From an uncultured bacterium (GTDB lineage: Bacteria; Cyanobacteriota; Vampirovibrionia; Gastranaerophilales; Gastranaerophilaceae), in contig USEW01000006.1 of the NCBI GenBank assembly GCA_900553845.1, positions 1 through 27,482 of the forward strand: DNA of 27,482 nucleotides, read 5' to 3'. This document shows positions 14,171-23,484 of the stretch, piece by piece. The position numbers were made by a program, and so were the translations under genes. The notes below the pieces were generated by a model. That model searched no databases and was not told where the DNA came from. It saw only the letters and a list, made by a program, of their open reading frames with translations. Within the stretch, counting starts at the first letter, position 1; each line of letters begins with the position of its first letter.

Positions 14171-16021
14171 ATGGCGATTATTGATATAAATAAAGAAAAG
14201 GAAAATATAAAAGCAGCAATTAAAGCACAAGGTTTGCGGGTTTTGGTATGCTCAGGAACAGGATGTATAGCAAATGGTGCTGCTAATGTTATAAAAAAGT
14301 TTGAAGAGTTAGGCGCAAATGTTGGCAATTTGACAAATCACGATAAAATGACAGTTATCCCAACAGGCTGCCACGGGTTTTGCGAAAAGGGCGTGCTTGT
14401 CGTTATTCCGGATTTGGATGTTACTTATACAAACGTTAAAGAATCTGATGTTGAAGAGATTATTGAAAGCCATATTAAATCTGGAAAACCGGTTGAAAGA
14501 TTGTTATACGTTGACCCGAAAACAAAAAAACACGTATTTAAAAATGAAGAAATAGATTTTTATGCAAAACAAACAAGAACATCTTTGGAGCATTGCGGAC
14601 GTATTAATGCCGAATCATTGGAGGATGCTTTAAACGTTGGTGCTTATGAAGGTTTGCATAAAGTTTTAATGAAGAACGACCCTGATTGGGTAATAAACGA
14701 AATTGAAGCATCAGGCTTGCGTGGCCGTGGCGGTGGTGGGTTCCCAACAGGTAGAAAATGGAAGTTTGCAGCAGCCAATAAAGGCGGAAAAAGTTATGTA
14801 ATTTGCAATGGTGATGAAGGAGATCCAGGTGCTTTTATGGATAGAAGCCTTATGGAAGGAGATCCACATCGTTTGCTTGAAGGTATGGCAATAGCAGGGT
14901 TTGCAATTGGCTCAGATGAGGCATATATATATATACGGGCTGAGTATCCGCTTGCTATAAAAAGACTTCGTCGTGCAATTGCTGATGCTGAAGCAGCCGG
15001 GTTTTTAGGAAAAAATATTATGAATAGTGATTTCAACTTCACAATTCATATTAAAGAAGGTGCAGGCGCTTTTGTTTGTGGTGAAGAAACAGCATTGATT
15101 GCGTCAATTGAAGGTGAACGCGGTATGCCAAGACCAAAACCGCCATTCCCTGCAAATCAAGGGCTTTTTGGACGTCCTACTATCATAAATAACGTTGAAA
15201 CACTTGCTAATGTTCCATCTATAATTATTAAAGGTGCAAGCTGGTTTAGTTCTTTTGGAACGGAAACATCAAAAGGAACAAAGACTTTTGCACTAACAGG
15301 CGAAGTTAATAACACAGGTCTTATTGAAGTGCCAATGGGTACAACTTTACGTGAAATAGTTTTTGATATTGGTGGCGGTATCCGAAATGGCAAAAAATTT
15401 AAAGCCGTTCAAATTGGTGGTCCATCAGGCGGGTGTTTAACTGAAGAACATCTTGATTTACCAATGGATTATGATAACCTTATTAAAGCCGGGGCAATGG
15501 TAGGTTCAGGCGGTCTTGTTGTTATGAATGAAGACACTTGTATTGTTGAAGTTGCACGTTTCTTTATGAACTTCACCCAGCATGAATCCTGCGGCAAATG
15601 CGTACCTTGTCGTGAAGGTACTAAAAATATGTTAAAAATCCTTGAAAAAATTGTTAAAGGACAAGGTGAAATGTCGGATTTAGACAAGTTAGAAGAGCTT
15701 GCTTTGGCTGTTAAGGACGGTTCATTGTGCGGGTTAGGCAAAACAGCTCCAAATCCTGTATTATCTACATTAAAATACTTTCGTGATGAATATATTGCTC
15801 ATATTCGCGATAAAAAATGTCCGGCCGGCGTTTGTAAGGCTATGAAGACAATAGTTATTAATGAAGAAAAATGCAAAGGTTGTACAAAATGTGCTCGCAA
15901 TTGCCCTGTGGGAGCTATTGTTGGTGAAGTTAAACAAGCTCATCATATTGACCAAAATAAATGTATTAAATGCGGAAATTGTGTTAACGCTTGTCCATTT
16001 AAAGCTATTGAACAAAAGTAA
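14171..16021 (+). CDS. hydB: NuoF-like NAD(P)H/FMN subunit of trimeric [FeFe]-hydrogenase
   Basis: Flavin subunit that exchanges electrons with NAD(H). Domains in order: an N-terminal thioredoxin-like [2Fe-2S] domain (Cys27, 32, 67, 71); the NuoF core with GLRGRGGGGFPTGRKW (about 183-198) and CNGDEGDPGAFMDRSLMEGD, which bind FMN and NADH; an SLBB segment; the [4Fe-4S] motif ESCGKCVPCREG (about 471-482); and a C-terminal ferredoxin domain with two [4Fe-4S] clusters (CKGCTKCARNC about 567-577 and CIKCGNCVNAC about 597-607). This layout, with both the N-terminal and the ferredoxin extension, is that of HydB/HndC proteins, not complex I NuoF. It is 616 residues and complete. In Thermotoga-type enzymes the trimer couples NADH and reduced ferredoxin to H2; bifurcation here is inferred from homology. 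Confidence 0.96.
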   Translation: MAIIDINKEKENIKAAIKAQGLRVLVCSGTGCIANGAANVIKKFEELGANVGNLTNHDKMTVIPTGCHGFCEKGVLVVIPDLDVTYTNVKESDVEEIIESHIKSGKPVERLLYVDPKTKKHVFKNEEIDFYAKQTRTSLEHCGRINAESLEDALNVGAYEGLHKVLMKNDPDWVINEIEASGLRGRGGGGFPTGRKWKFAAANKGGKSYVICNGDEGDPGAFMDRSLMEGDPHRLLEGMAIAGFAIGSDEAYIYIRAEYPLAIKRLRRAIADAEAAGFLGKNIMNSDFNFTIHIKEGAGAFVCGEETALIASIEGERGMPRPKPPFPANQGLFGRPTIINNVETLANVPSIIIKGASWFSSFGTETSKGTKTFALTGEVNNTGLIEVPMGTTLREIVFDIGGGIRNGKKFKAVQIGGPSGGCLTEEHLDLPMDYDNLIKAGAMVGSGGLVVMNEDTCIVEVARFFMNFTQHESCGKCVPCREGTKNMLKILEKIVKGQGEMSDLDKLEELALAVKDGSLCGLGKTAPNPVLSTLKYFRDEYIAHIRDKKCPAGVCKAMKTIVINEEKCKGCTKCARNCPVGAIVGEVKQAHHIDQNKCIKCGNCVNACPFKAIEQK

Positions 16022-16039
16022 TTAAGAAGGATTAAAAAT

Positions 16040-17785
16040 ATGAGTGATAAAAAAACATTATTTATAAACGGTAAGGAAGTTGAGTTTACAAACGAGCCAA
16101 ATTTGCTTGAAGTCATTAAAAAAGCAGGCTTTTCTGTGCCAACATTATGCTATCGACCTGATTTGACACAGTTTGGTGCTTGCCGCTTGTGCGTTGTTGA
16201 AATAGATGGTCGTGGTATACAATCATCCTGCACAATGCCACCTGAAGCTGGCTTAAGAGTTAAAACAAATACAATGCGTGTAAGAAGAATTCGTAAAACT
16301 GTTTTAGAGTTGCTTCTTGCAAATCACAATCGTGAGTGTACAACTTGTGAAAAATCAGGAAATTGTGACTTGCAAAAATATGCACACGAATACGGCATAA
16401 CAGATTTAAAATACGTTCAACGTAAAGAAATGTTACCAATTGATGAAAGCAATCCATCAATAATTCGTGACCCTAATAAATGTATTCTCTGTGGTGCTTG
16501 TGTCAGAGCTTGTTCAGAGTTTCAAGGGCATTCTGTTTTAGGTTTTGCAAACCGTGGGTCTAAAACGCAGGTTCAGCCTTTTGCGGGTCGTGAACTTGCA
16601 TCTGTTGATTGCGTTTATTGCGGTCAGTGTCAAGCTGTTTGCCCGACAGGTGCCTTAATTATTAAATCAGAAGTAGATAAGGTCTGGGATATGGTTAATG
16701 ATGAAAAGGTAAAAACTCTTGTTCAAATTGCACCATCCGTTAGGGTTGCTTTGGGTGAAGCTTTTGGATTAAAACCAGGTGATAACGTTATCGGGCTTTT
16801 AAATACTGCTTTAAAACAGATTGGTTTTGACCTTGTTTTTGACACCAATTTTTCTGCTGATTTAACTATTATGGAAGAAGCGACAGAGTTTTTAGGTCGT
16901 TTAAAAGAGGGTAAAAATCTTCCACTATTTACATCTTGTTGTCCTGCCTGGATACGTTATATGGAAACACAGCATCCTGATATGCTTAATCATTTGTCAA
17001 CTTGCAAATCACCTCAAGGAATGTTGTCACCTGTTTTAAAAGAATTGGTGCCACAATATTTCGAAGGGTTTACAAAAGAAAACATAAAAGTTATTTCAAT
17101 AATGCCATGTACTGCTAAAAAAGCTGAAGCTGCACGTGATGAGTTAAAAGACGAAACAGATGTTGTTTTAACTACTTATGAAATAGCTAAAATGATTAAA
17201 TCAGCCGGTATTAACCTATCTGAACTTGAACCAACAAATGGTGACTCACCATTTGAACAATATTCGGGTGCTGCAACAATATTTGGAGCATCAGGCGGTG
17301 TTGCAGAAGCAGCAGTCAGAACTGCTTATTATATGGTGACAAACGAACATTTAAAAGATGTAGATATCATCCAAATGCGCGGTGTTGACAAAAATTCACG
17401 CCAAAAAGATGTTGAGATTGATGTAAAAGGAACGAAAGTTAAAGTTAGAGTTGTTTCAACATTAAAAGAAGCTGAAAAAACCATACAACAACTTAAAAAT
17501 GGTGAAATAGATTTTCATATACTTGAAGTTATGGCGTGTCCTGGCGGTTGTGTAAATGGCGGCGGCCAGCTAAGAAGCTGTGATGATATAAAAATTAAAG
17601 AGTATCGAGCAGATGGACTTTATAAAGAGGATAAAGAATTGCCACAACGTATGTCATATGAAAATCCTGAAATTAAAAAACTATATGATGAATATTTAAA
17701 AGAACCTAATTCGCATAAAGCCCATGAGCTTCTTCATACTCATTATAGTGATAAATTTAAAAATTCATACAAGGATTTGGTTTAA
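16040..17785 (+). CDS. hydA: [FeFe]-hydrogenase catalytic subunit
   Basis: Catalytic subunit that reduces protons to H2. The N-terminal [2Fe-2S] ferredoxin uses Cys37, 48, 51 and 64; the His-Cys [4Fe-4S] cluster uses His96, Cys100, 103 and 109; two [4Fe-4S] motifs follow (CILCGACVRAC from 148, CVYCGQCQAVC from 191). The H-cluster domain has all three signatures: TSCCPAW, MPCTAKKAE and EVMACPGGCVNGGGQ. The cluster ligands are Cys301, 357, 500 and 504, and the preceding Cys300 with Glu280 and Glu283 matches the known proton path. At 581 residues it fits the HndD/HydA group A3 of the trimeric, NAD(P)-linked enzymes. It follows hydB by 18 bases with its own AGAAGGA site and ends before a strong terminator. 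The maturation genes hydEFG are not in the window. Confidence 0.97.
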   Translation: MSDKKTLFINGKEVEFTNEPNLLEVIKKAGFSVPTLCYRPDLTQFGACRLCVVEIDGRGIQSSCTMPPEAGLRVKTNTMRVRRIRKTVLELLLANHNRECTTCEKSGNCDLQKYAHEYGITDLKYVQRKEMLPIDESNPSIIRDPNKCILCGACVRACSEFQGHSVLGFANRGSKTQVQPFAGRELASVDCVYCGQCQAVCPTGALIIKSEVDKVWDMVNDEKVKTLVQIAPSVRVALGEAFGLKPGDNVIGLLNTALKQIGFDLVFDTNFSADLTIMEEATEFLGRLKEGKNLPLFTSCCPAWIRYMETQHPDMLNHLSTCKSPQGMLSPVLKELVPQYFEGFTKENIKVISIMPCTAKKAEAARDELKDETDVVLTTYEIAKMIKSAGINLSELEPTNGDSPFEQYSGAATIFGASGGVAEAAVRTAYYMVTNEHLKDVDIIQMRGVDKNSRQKDVEIDVKGTKVKVRVVSTLKEAEKTIQQLKNGEIDFHILEVMACPGGCVNGGGQLRSCDDIKIKEYRADGLYKEDKELPQRMSYENPEIKKLYDEYLKEPNSHKAHELLHTHYSDKFKNSYKDLV

Positions 17786-17800
17786 GTCTAAATAAATACT

Positions 17801-17837
17801 AAAAAGCCTTATGTTTTAAAACATAAGGCTTTTTTTA
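17801..17837. terminator. bidirectional terminator between hydA and the OmpH/Skp gene
   Basis: A perfect stem, AAAAAGCCTTATGTTTT paired with AAAACATAAGGCTTTTT, flanked by A and T runs, so it can act for both converging transcripts. Confidence 0.9.
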
Positions 17838-17850
17838 TAAATATAAATTT

Positions 17851-18315
17851 TTATTTAACAGCTTGTTGAATAACAGAAGTTAAATCGTCACCGCCAAATA
17901 ATACAGCATCTTTTTTGAACACAAAGTCATATTTACCTGCTTTTGCTTTAGCTGTAATAGTTGTCGCCATTGCTTTGTCAATAGCAGCCAATTTTGTTGA
18001 ATAGTCTTTATTAATTTTATCACGACGTGCATTTAATTCAGCATTGTATTTATTTTCCAATGCTTTTTTCTTTGCAGCATCTTTTTCAGCAGCAACTTCA
18101 GTACGTGCTTTATTTACAAATTGTGTTAAAGCATTCACATCTTTTTCTCTTTGTGCATTTAAAGTTTTTAACTGGCTTGAGCTTTGTATAATTTTTTGAA
18201 CATCAACAACACCAACTTTTAAATTTGCCGGCAGTGATTGAACTTGATTATTAAAAGTCATACCAAGTAAAAATGCGCATACACATAGGGCTGTAATTTT
18301 TAAACTTTTTTTCAT
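17851..18315 (-). CDS. skp: OmpH/Skp family periplasmic chaperone
   Basis: A 154-residue exported protein. The signal peptide MKKSLKITALCVCAFLLGM... probably ends after VQS near residue 27. The mature domain begins KVGVVDVQKIIQSS, the typical Skp opening strand and helix. A long charged coiled-coil (about residues 48-110, Lys/Ala/Glu-rich, with AAEKDAAKKKALENKYNAEL) forms the tentacle, and the end VLFGGDDLTSVIQQ closes the trimer core. The family holds unfolded outer-membrane proteins in the periplasm, so its presence implies an outer membrane. No bamA or lpx neighbour is present, unlike in many Gram-negatives. A good promoter (TTGAAA-17-TAAACT) and AGAGG ribosome-binding site precede it. Confidence 0.88.
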   Translation of the reverse strand: MKKSLKITALCVCAFLLGMTFNNQVQSLPANLKVGVVDVQKIIQSSSQLKTLNAQREKDVNALTQFVNKARTEVAAEKDAAKKKALENKYNAELNARRDKINKDYSTKLAAIDKAMATTITAKAKAGKYDFVFKKDAVLFGGDDLTSVIQQAVK

Positions 18316-18671
18316 AATTAACTACCTCTTTTACAATACTCAGGCTTAGTTTATCATATTTTAATGTCCTTTTCAAGTTTTTTTTATTTCATAAACAATA
18401 TAAGGTGTTAAATACTTTGCTTTTATCTTGCTTTAAAATTTTTCTTTATAATGTATAAAATTTTAGAGCTATAAAATAAATATACATCTATCTCATATAA
18501 ATGTATGATTTTTTATTAAATTGAAAAATTTAATAATATGGGAATTTTATTATAAAAATTGACTTTTCTAAGAAAAAAATTAAAAATAAAGCAAAATAAT
18601 AAATTCAAGCAATAAAATATATTGCCGTCAAATAAAATAATATAAAAGAGTAAAAAGCGAGGTAAATATAT
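18316..18671. other. 356-base divergent intergenic region
   Basis: Extremely AT-rich and without a credible gene. It holds the OmpH/Skp promoter at one end. At 18515-18534 there is a perfect 8-base inverted repeat ATTAAATT/AATTTAAT around a GAAA loop. A weak promoter for the plus-strand gene may be TTGACT (18559-18564) with TAAAAA (18581-18586). No T-run follows the hairpin, so it is not a terminator; an operator is possible. Confidence 0.45.
18348..18376 (-). promoter_or_regulatory. promoter of the OmpH/Skp gene
   Basis: On the minus strand: TTGAAA (18371-18376), 17-base spacer, TAAACT (18348-18353), giving a leader of roughly 25 bases that contains AGAGGT before the ATG. Confidence 0.6.
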
Positions 18672-19973
18672 ATGGGCATGGCAGCATCACAAGCAAGATA
18701 TTTAGGTTTAACAGCAAGAAAGACAAACGTTGAATATGAAGGTCAACAAATAAACCAAGCACGTGTAGCGCTTGCAAATCAAAGTGCAGATGCATTTAAC
18801 CAATATCTTTCACTTCAGGCACCGGTACCGCCATCAACCGAGGATTATAAATCTACGTCATATGTTTATACAGATGGAAACAAAGAATATACACTTGAAG
18901 ACTATACAAGAAATGGTACAAATAATGAGTATCCTTATGTTGCTACGGTTTCTTATAAAGATTATCGTTATGAAGCAGCTAAAAATACGAAAAGCGGTGT
19001 ACAGATTAAAACAAACGAAGACAATACATCACGTTATGATGACGTTGGTAATTATTATCCATATGTGATAATGACATCAAGCGGATTAAAAACTTTACGC
19101 GAAGTTGACTTGCAGGCTAAAAGTGTTGACCTTAATAATACTTTAAACCAAACAATAGAGGATGATTTAAATAATCAAACAGCCATTACCTATAATGCTG
19201 AAAAAGGAGTTTGGGAAGGCGTAACAGCTGATAATAATCCAAAAATTGATGCTTATGGAACAGGTGAGGCAAATAAATATCTATTTACATACAACAGCAC
19301 CTTAGACGGATATGTATCAGCAACAGTAACAGATATTAATGGAAATGAAAGAGCTCTTGTTTCGTATGATTCCACAAATAATAAAATTAATATTCTTGAC
19401 GGATATGAAGCAAGTGCGCGGGCTACTGATGTTGATAAACTTGCCATACAAACAATCCGTGATAAATATGGTATGGCTGATTCTGTGTTCTATGCTTTTG
19501 AAGAAGGTGATAACACTATGTATATATCAGCAACTGATTTGCAAGCTTATATGAATCAAGATTATAGTGCAATAAATAAATTGAACACATATTTTGCATC
19601 AAATGTAGAGTATACAAGAAAAGAAAATGTAAATGCCCAAATTACATTTGATGAATCAGGTTCATATCCTGCACAAATACTTATTGATGACGATTCATTA
19701 AACGGTTCAGCTTATGAGTTAAATGCTGTTACGGAAAAAGATGACACAGCCTACAACGAAGCTATGAAACAATATGAATATCAATGCATGGTATATCAGC
19801 AGACAATTGAAGAAATAAACGCAAAAACTGAAATGATACAACAACAGGATAAAACACTTGAATTAAAACTTCGCCAGCTTGATACAGAACAGGAAGCTTT
19901 ACAAACAGAAATGGAATCAGTCAAAAAAGTTATTGACAAAAATATTGAATCAACATTCAAAACATTTCAATAA
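18672..19973 (+). CDS. MGMAASQ-type protein of unknown function, structural or secreted candidate
   Basis: A 433-residue protein with a distinctive start, MGMAASQARYLGLTARKTNV then EYEGQQINQARVALAN, a helical segment rich in Gln/Ala. I recall this opening as recurrent in proteins of the Gastranaerophilales, without known function. The middle (about 55-350) is Tyr/Asn/Asp/Thr-rich and probably beta-structured. The end (about 360-433) is a long coiled-coil, with ELKLRQLDTEQEALQTEMES and a terminal DKNIESTFKTFQ. Conserved helical termini around a variable centre are reminiscent of flagellin-like or needle/translocator proteins; this is an analogy, not homology I can show. No signal peptide or membrane helix. 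The glycine-rich gene follows 51 bases on. The start has AGCGAGGT about nine bases upstream. Confidence 0.8.
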   Translation: MGMAASQARYLGLTARKTNVEYEGQQINQARVALANQSADAFNQYLSLQAPVPPSTEDYKSTSYVYTDGNKEYTLEDYTRNGTNNEYPYVATVSYKDYRYEAAKNTKSGVQIKTNEDNTSRYDDVGNYYPYVIMTSSGLKTLREVDLQAKSVDLNNTLNQTIEDDLNNQTAITYNAEKGVWEGVTADNNPKIDAYGTGEANKYLFTYNSTLDGYVSATVTDINGNERALVSYDSTNNKINILDGYEASARATDVDKLAIQTIRDKYGMADSVFYAFEEGDNTMYISATDLQAYMNQDYSAINKLNTYFASNVEYTRKENVNAQITFDESGSYPAQILIDDDSLNGSAYELNAVTEKDDTAYNEAMKQYEYQCMVYQQTIEEINAKTEMIQQQDKTLELKLRQLDTEQEALQTEMESVKKVIDKNIESTFKTFQ

Positions 19974-20024
19974 ACTAATTAAAATAGCAATAAGAATATT
20001 TAACAAATGGAGATTAAAAAATAA

Positions 20025-20840
20025 ATGTCGTATAAAAACGATTCATTTTTAGTGATAGCAAGTAAATTTGGCGGAGCAAGTGCATCCGCAAAAGCCCAAT
20101 TATGGGAAACATATGACCAGTTGCGTGATTTAACAGTATCAGGTCCATCAATTGGCGGGTCTGGTTTTGGTACGGCAGGAAGTTTCTTATGGAACCTTGC
20201 AAGCTTAATTTCACCAAGCGCATTTATGACAACAATGGGCGGTACCCAATCAATGAATATCCCCGGTACTTCATACTGGTCACCTATATCAGGAGGCAAT
20301 GCGACATTTGACGGCAGCGGTGCTTCATTTGGTATAAGTGGACTTGGCAATTATCCAGGATTCCCATCAGGAAGTGCAGCACCAATCCAGTGGGGATTTG
20401 GCTCTTCATATTCAGATGGATATATTACCGGCGGTGCTTCTTCTTTAACTGCAGCAAGCGATGTTGCAAGTATGGCAAGTTTAGGAGCATATGGATTAGG
20501 AACTGCAACCGGTTATGGGTTTGGTAATAATTTTGTATTACCAGTAGCTGGTATTGCATCAGGTATTGGCGGTATTATGTCAGCAGCGGCACCATACCTT
20601 GATATGTTTGGACTTCCTGCTGTTGTTGCAGGCAATTTACTTCAAGGAACGTCTTCAGCTGCTCTGGCTGCTTATCAGAACGTAACTGGACGTATACAGG
20701 CAAATGCTGACACTATTTTAAGCAACAAAGTCCGTAATATTGAAACAGTTTGTAAAATGCTTGATGTGCAAGGAGATGTCGTTAAAAAAATGCTTAAAGA
20801 ATCACTTGATGGTGATAGCAAGTCAATACAGAATATTTAA
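20025..20840 (+). CDS. glycine/alanine/serine-rich protein paired with the MGMAASQ gene
   Basis: A 271-residue protein of no family I recognise. The N-terminus MSYKNDSFLVIASKFGGASA lacks a signal peptide and carries an FGG near residue 15, loosely like the FG leaders elsewhere here. The middle (about 45-200) is low-complexity Gly/Ser/Ala with aromatic residues (for example GISGLGNYPGF, GFGSSYSDGYITGG). It includes a moderately hydrophobic stretch, VLPVAGIASGIGGIMSAAAP, that might insert in a membrane. The last about 70 residues are helical (RIQANADTILSNKVRNIETV, MLKESLDGDSKSIQNI). It follows the MGMAASQ gene by 51 bases on the same strand with TGGAG about 12 bases before ATG. Its stop overlaps the convergent nadC stop by four bases. 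The role is unknown; a matrix, filament or pore-like partner is speculation. Confidence 0.75.
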   Translation: MSYKNDSFLVIASKFGGASASAKAQLWETYDQLRDLTVSGPSIGGSGFGTAGSFLWNLASLISPSAFMTTMGGTQSMNIPGTSYWSPISGGNATFDGSGASFGISGLGNYPGFPSGSAAPIQWGFGSSYSDGYITGGASSLTAASDVASMASLGAYGLGTATGYGFGNNFVLPVAGIASGIGGIMSAAAPYLDMFGLPAVVAGNLLQGTSSAALAAYQNVTGRIQANADTILSNKVRNIETVCKMLDVQGDVVKKMLKESLDGDSKSIQNI

Positions 20841-21685
20841 AAGTCAAGTCCTAGATCAAGTGTCTTGGCTTTATTTATTAATGAAGAAGTTGATATAATG
20901 TCAACATTTGTTTTTGCTATTTCGACAATATTACTTAAGGTTACTTTTCCGCTCACTTCAATAATAGCATTGTCATTTATAAGTTTGACGGATTTTTCTA
21001 TATCGGTTATTTCCATATTATCAAGCATAATAATATCAACTTTTGCTTTCAAAGCTTCAATAACCTGTTTTATATCATCACATTCAACTTCAATTTTATG
21101 TGCGTGGGATATTTGGGATTTAACAAGTTCAACAGCTTTTGTTATTGAACCGGCGTATTTAATGTGATTATCTTTAAGCATCACACAATCGGATAAATTG
21201 AATCTATGGAGACTACCGCCACCTTTTAAAACAGCATATTTTTCAAAAATACGGAACCCTGGTGTGTTTTTTCGTGTATCCACTACCTTTGCCTTGTAAT
21301 TTTTTACAGCTTCTACATACTGGTATGTGTTTGTTGAAATACCTGATAATTTTTGCAAATAATTTAATGCCGTACGTTCACCCATTAATATTGCTTTTGC
21401 ACTGCCTTTTATTTGTGCAATTTTTTCGCCTTTTTTTATTAAATCTCCATCATTAAAATAAAATTCAGTATTAACATGTTTGTTAAGAATTTCAAAAACT
21501 TTTTTAAAGACTTCGACACCACATAATACCCCATCTTCGCGTGTATTTAAAAAAGCAATGCATGTTTTATCTTTTGAAATAATACTGTCTGTTGTAATAT
21601 CACCAAATCCAATATCTTCGTACAGTGCATTTTTAACATGTTTTTCAATAATAAAATCATTTAACATTAATGTATGTTTGTTCAT
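20837..21685 (-). CDS. nadC: nicotinate-nucleotide diphosphorylase (carboxylating), quinolinate phosphoribosyltransferase
   Basis: Converts quinolinate and PRPP to nicotinate mononucleotide with loss of CO2, joining de novo NAD synthesis to the common route. It is 282 residues, the normal size. Motifs: EDIGFGDITTDSI near the start, NYLQKLSGIST, DTRKNTPGFRIFEKYAVLKG, GGSLHRFNLSDCVMLKDNH, IEVECDD, IIMLDNM and VSGKVTLSNI. Its first 29 bases overlap the end of nadB, so the two are translationally linked; an internal Met at residue 7 is an alternative start. It converges with the glycine-rich gene with no terminator visible between them. Confidence 0.97.
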   Translation of the reverse strand: MNKHTLMLNDFIIEKHVKNALYEDIGFGDITTDSIISKDKTCIAFLNTREDGVLCGVEVFKKVFEILNKHVNTEFYFNDGDLIKKGEKIAQIKGSAKAILMGERTALNYLQKLSGISTNTYQYVEAVKNYKAKVVDTRKNTPGFRIFEKYAVLKGGGSLHRFNLSDCVMLKDNHIKYAGSITKAVELVKSQISHAHKIEVECDDIKQVIEALKAKVDIIMLDNMEITDIEKSVKLINDNAIIEVSGKVTLSNIVEIAKTNVDIISTSSLINKAKTLDLGLDF

Positions 21686-23300
21686 AACTTAAAGTCTCTT
21701 TCTTATTTATTGTATTATGTTTAGCTATATTTAAAGGTGTTGGGTAATCAATACGAAAATGTGCACCCCGGGATTCTTTCCGTTTTATTGAACTTATAAT
21801 AATCATTTTTGCAACAAGAATTAAATTTCTTAGTTCATAATGGTTTATTGTTGGGCATTTATATTTATTATTAAAAATACTTTCAATTTCTTTGACTTTA
21901 TTCAAAGCAATGTGAAGATTATTTTCGTCGCGTAAAATTCCGACATATTCCCACATTATATTTTTTAAGCTATGTTTTAAAGATATAGGATCTAAGTCGT
22001 AATCTGCATCTAATGAATCACTGTCAAAATCGTATTTTTTTATAGTATCAATAATTGTTTCATCGATTATATTTGAAGTCTGATGATTAGCAAAACTTAA
22101 ATAATTTGCAAGCTCACTTGCACATATGGCGCACTCTAAAAGCGAGTTGCTTGCAAGTCTGTTTGCACCATGAAGTCCTGTTGAAGATGTTTCGCCAATT
22201 GCATAGAGATTTTTTATTGATGTCTGTCCTTCTATTGTCGTTTTTATCCCGCCCATTGTATAATGCGCTGCAGGTGCAATAGGAATAAAATCTTTTGATA
22301 TATCTATATTATTGTTGCTGCACATTTTATAAATATTAGGGAATCTTTGACAAAAAATATTTTTATCAATCATAGTTGCATTTAAATACATGCAGTTATA
22401 CTTTAGTTTATTCATTTCGTTAAAAATAGCACGTGTAACAATATCGCGTGGAGCCAGTTCAAGACGGTCATCATACTTTTCCATAAAAGTATTGCCATCA
22501 AGGTCAACAAGTTTTGCGCCTTCCCCACGTACAGCTTCTGATATAAGAAACATGTTTTCGCAGTTTGGAAGTTTTAAAGCAGTGGGATGGAACTGCATAA
22601 ACTCCATATCCTGCATTATTGCATTTGCTTTATAAGCTAATGCAAATCCATCGCCTGTAGCTACCTCTGGATTTGTTGTATATTTATATACCTGACCTGC
22701 TCCGCCTGTTGCAAGGACAGTTGAAGCAGCATAAATTGTTTCATATTCATTAAGTTCTTCGTTATAAGTAATAACACCGCGGCAAATGTTATCTTTATTT
22801 AAAAGTAACTCACATGCGAATGTTTTTTCGTAAACCTGAATGTTTGGATTTTCTTTTACTTTTTTAACTAAAACTTTTTCAATATTATATCCTGTTGCAT
22901 CTCCGCCTGCATGAAGAATACGATTTATACTGTGAGCACCTTCCATTGTAAGTTTAAGCTCATTATTTTCATTTCTGTCAAAGTCAACACCATAGTTTAT
23001 TAAATCATCGATAATACTTTGGGAGTTTTCCGAAATAAATTTAACTGTGTCAAATTCGCACAACCCTGCGCCTGCTTTGAGCGTATCTTTAACATGAAGT
23101 TCAATGCTGTCTTCTTTATTATCTTTTAATACGCCCACAATACCACCTTGTGCATATCTTGAATTTGATTCGCTAAGTTCGGATTTTGTAATAATTAAAA
23201 TTCCGTCAATCAAGTTAATTATTTCAGATAGTTTTAAAGCTGCATATAATCCTGCTATACCGCTTCCTATAATAATAACTGAATATTTTGAATATTTCAT
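21657..23300 (-). CDS. nadB: L-aspartate oxidase
   Basis: FAD enzyme that oxidises L-aspartate to iminoaspartate, the first step of quinolinate and NAD synthesis. It can use fumarate instead of oxygen as acceptor, which suits an anaerobe. At 547 residues it is normal. The FAD dinucleotide fold is IIGSGIAGLYAALKL (residues 10-24), followed by SRYAQGGIVG, ATGGAGQVYKYTTNP, FMQFHPTALKLP, FLISEAVRGEGAKLVD, APRDIVTRAI, HYTMGGIKT and GLHGANRLASNSLLE. It is first in a nadB-nadC operon. nadA, which supplies quinolinate synthase, is not here and should be elsewhere. CAGGAA before the ATG is an adequate ribosome site. Confidence 0.97.
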   Translation of the reverse strand: MKYSKYSVIIIGSGIAGLYAALKLSEIINLIDGILIITKSELSESNSRYAQGGIVGVLKDNKEDSIELHVKDTLKAGAGLCEFDTVKFISENSQSIIDDLINYGVDFDRNENNELKLTMEGAHSINRILHAGGDATGYNIEKVLVKKVKENPNIQVYEKTFACELLLNKDNICRGVITYNEELNEYETIYAASTVLATGGAGQVYKYTTNPEVATGDGFALAYKANAIMQDMEFMQFHPTALKLPNCENMFLISEAVRGEGAKLVDLDGNTFMEKYDDRLELAPRDIVTRAIFNEMNKLKYNCMYLNATMIDKNIFCQRFPNIYKMCSNNNIDISKDFIPIAPAAHYTMGGIKTTIEGQTSIKNLYAIGETSSTGLHGANRLASNSLLECAICASELANYLSFANHQTSNIIDETIIDTIKKYDFDSDSLDADYDLDPISLKHSLKNIMWEYVGILRDENNLHIALNKVKEIESIFNNKYKCPTINHYELRNLILVAKMIIISSIKRKESRGAHFRIDYPTPLNIAKHNTINKKETLSYEQTYINVK

Positions 23301-23484
23301 AACTGATATTCCTGACTTTTATTTAATGTATATTTTACAATAAATATTTTTTATTTTCTACAACTTTTTTATATTGTAAAAGCATTTTTATTTAATTTAA
23401 TTAATAAATCTTGCAATTTTTTATTTTTAAGTTTTAATTTTATTCGGTCTTTATTATATTTTTTAAATAGGAGGAAAGTTAGTA

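Noticed and set aside
18515..18534. Hairpin with GAAA loop as terminator
   Set aside because: The T run is on the wrong side for the plus strand and no T run follows on the minus strand; all A/T composition makes chance plausible.
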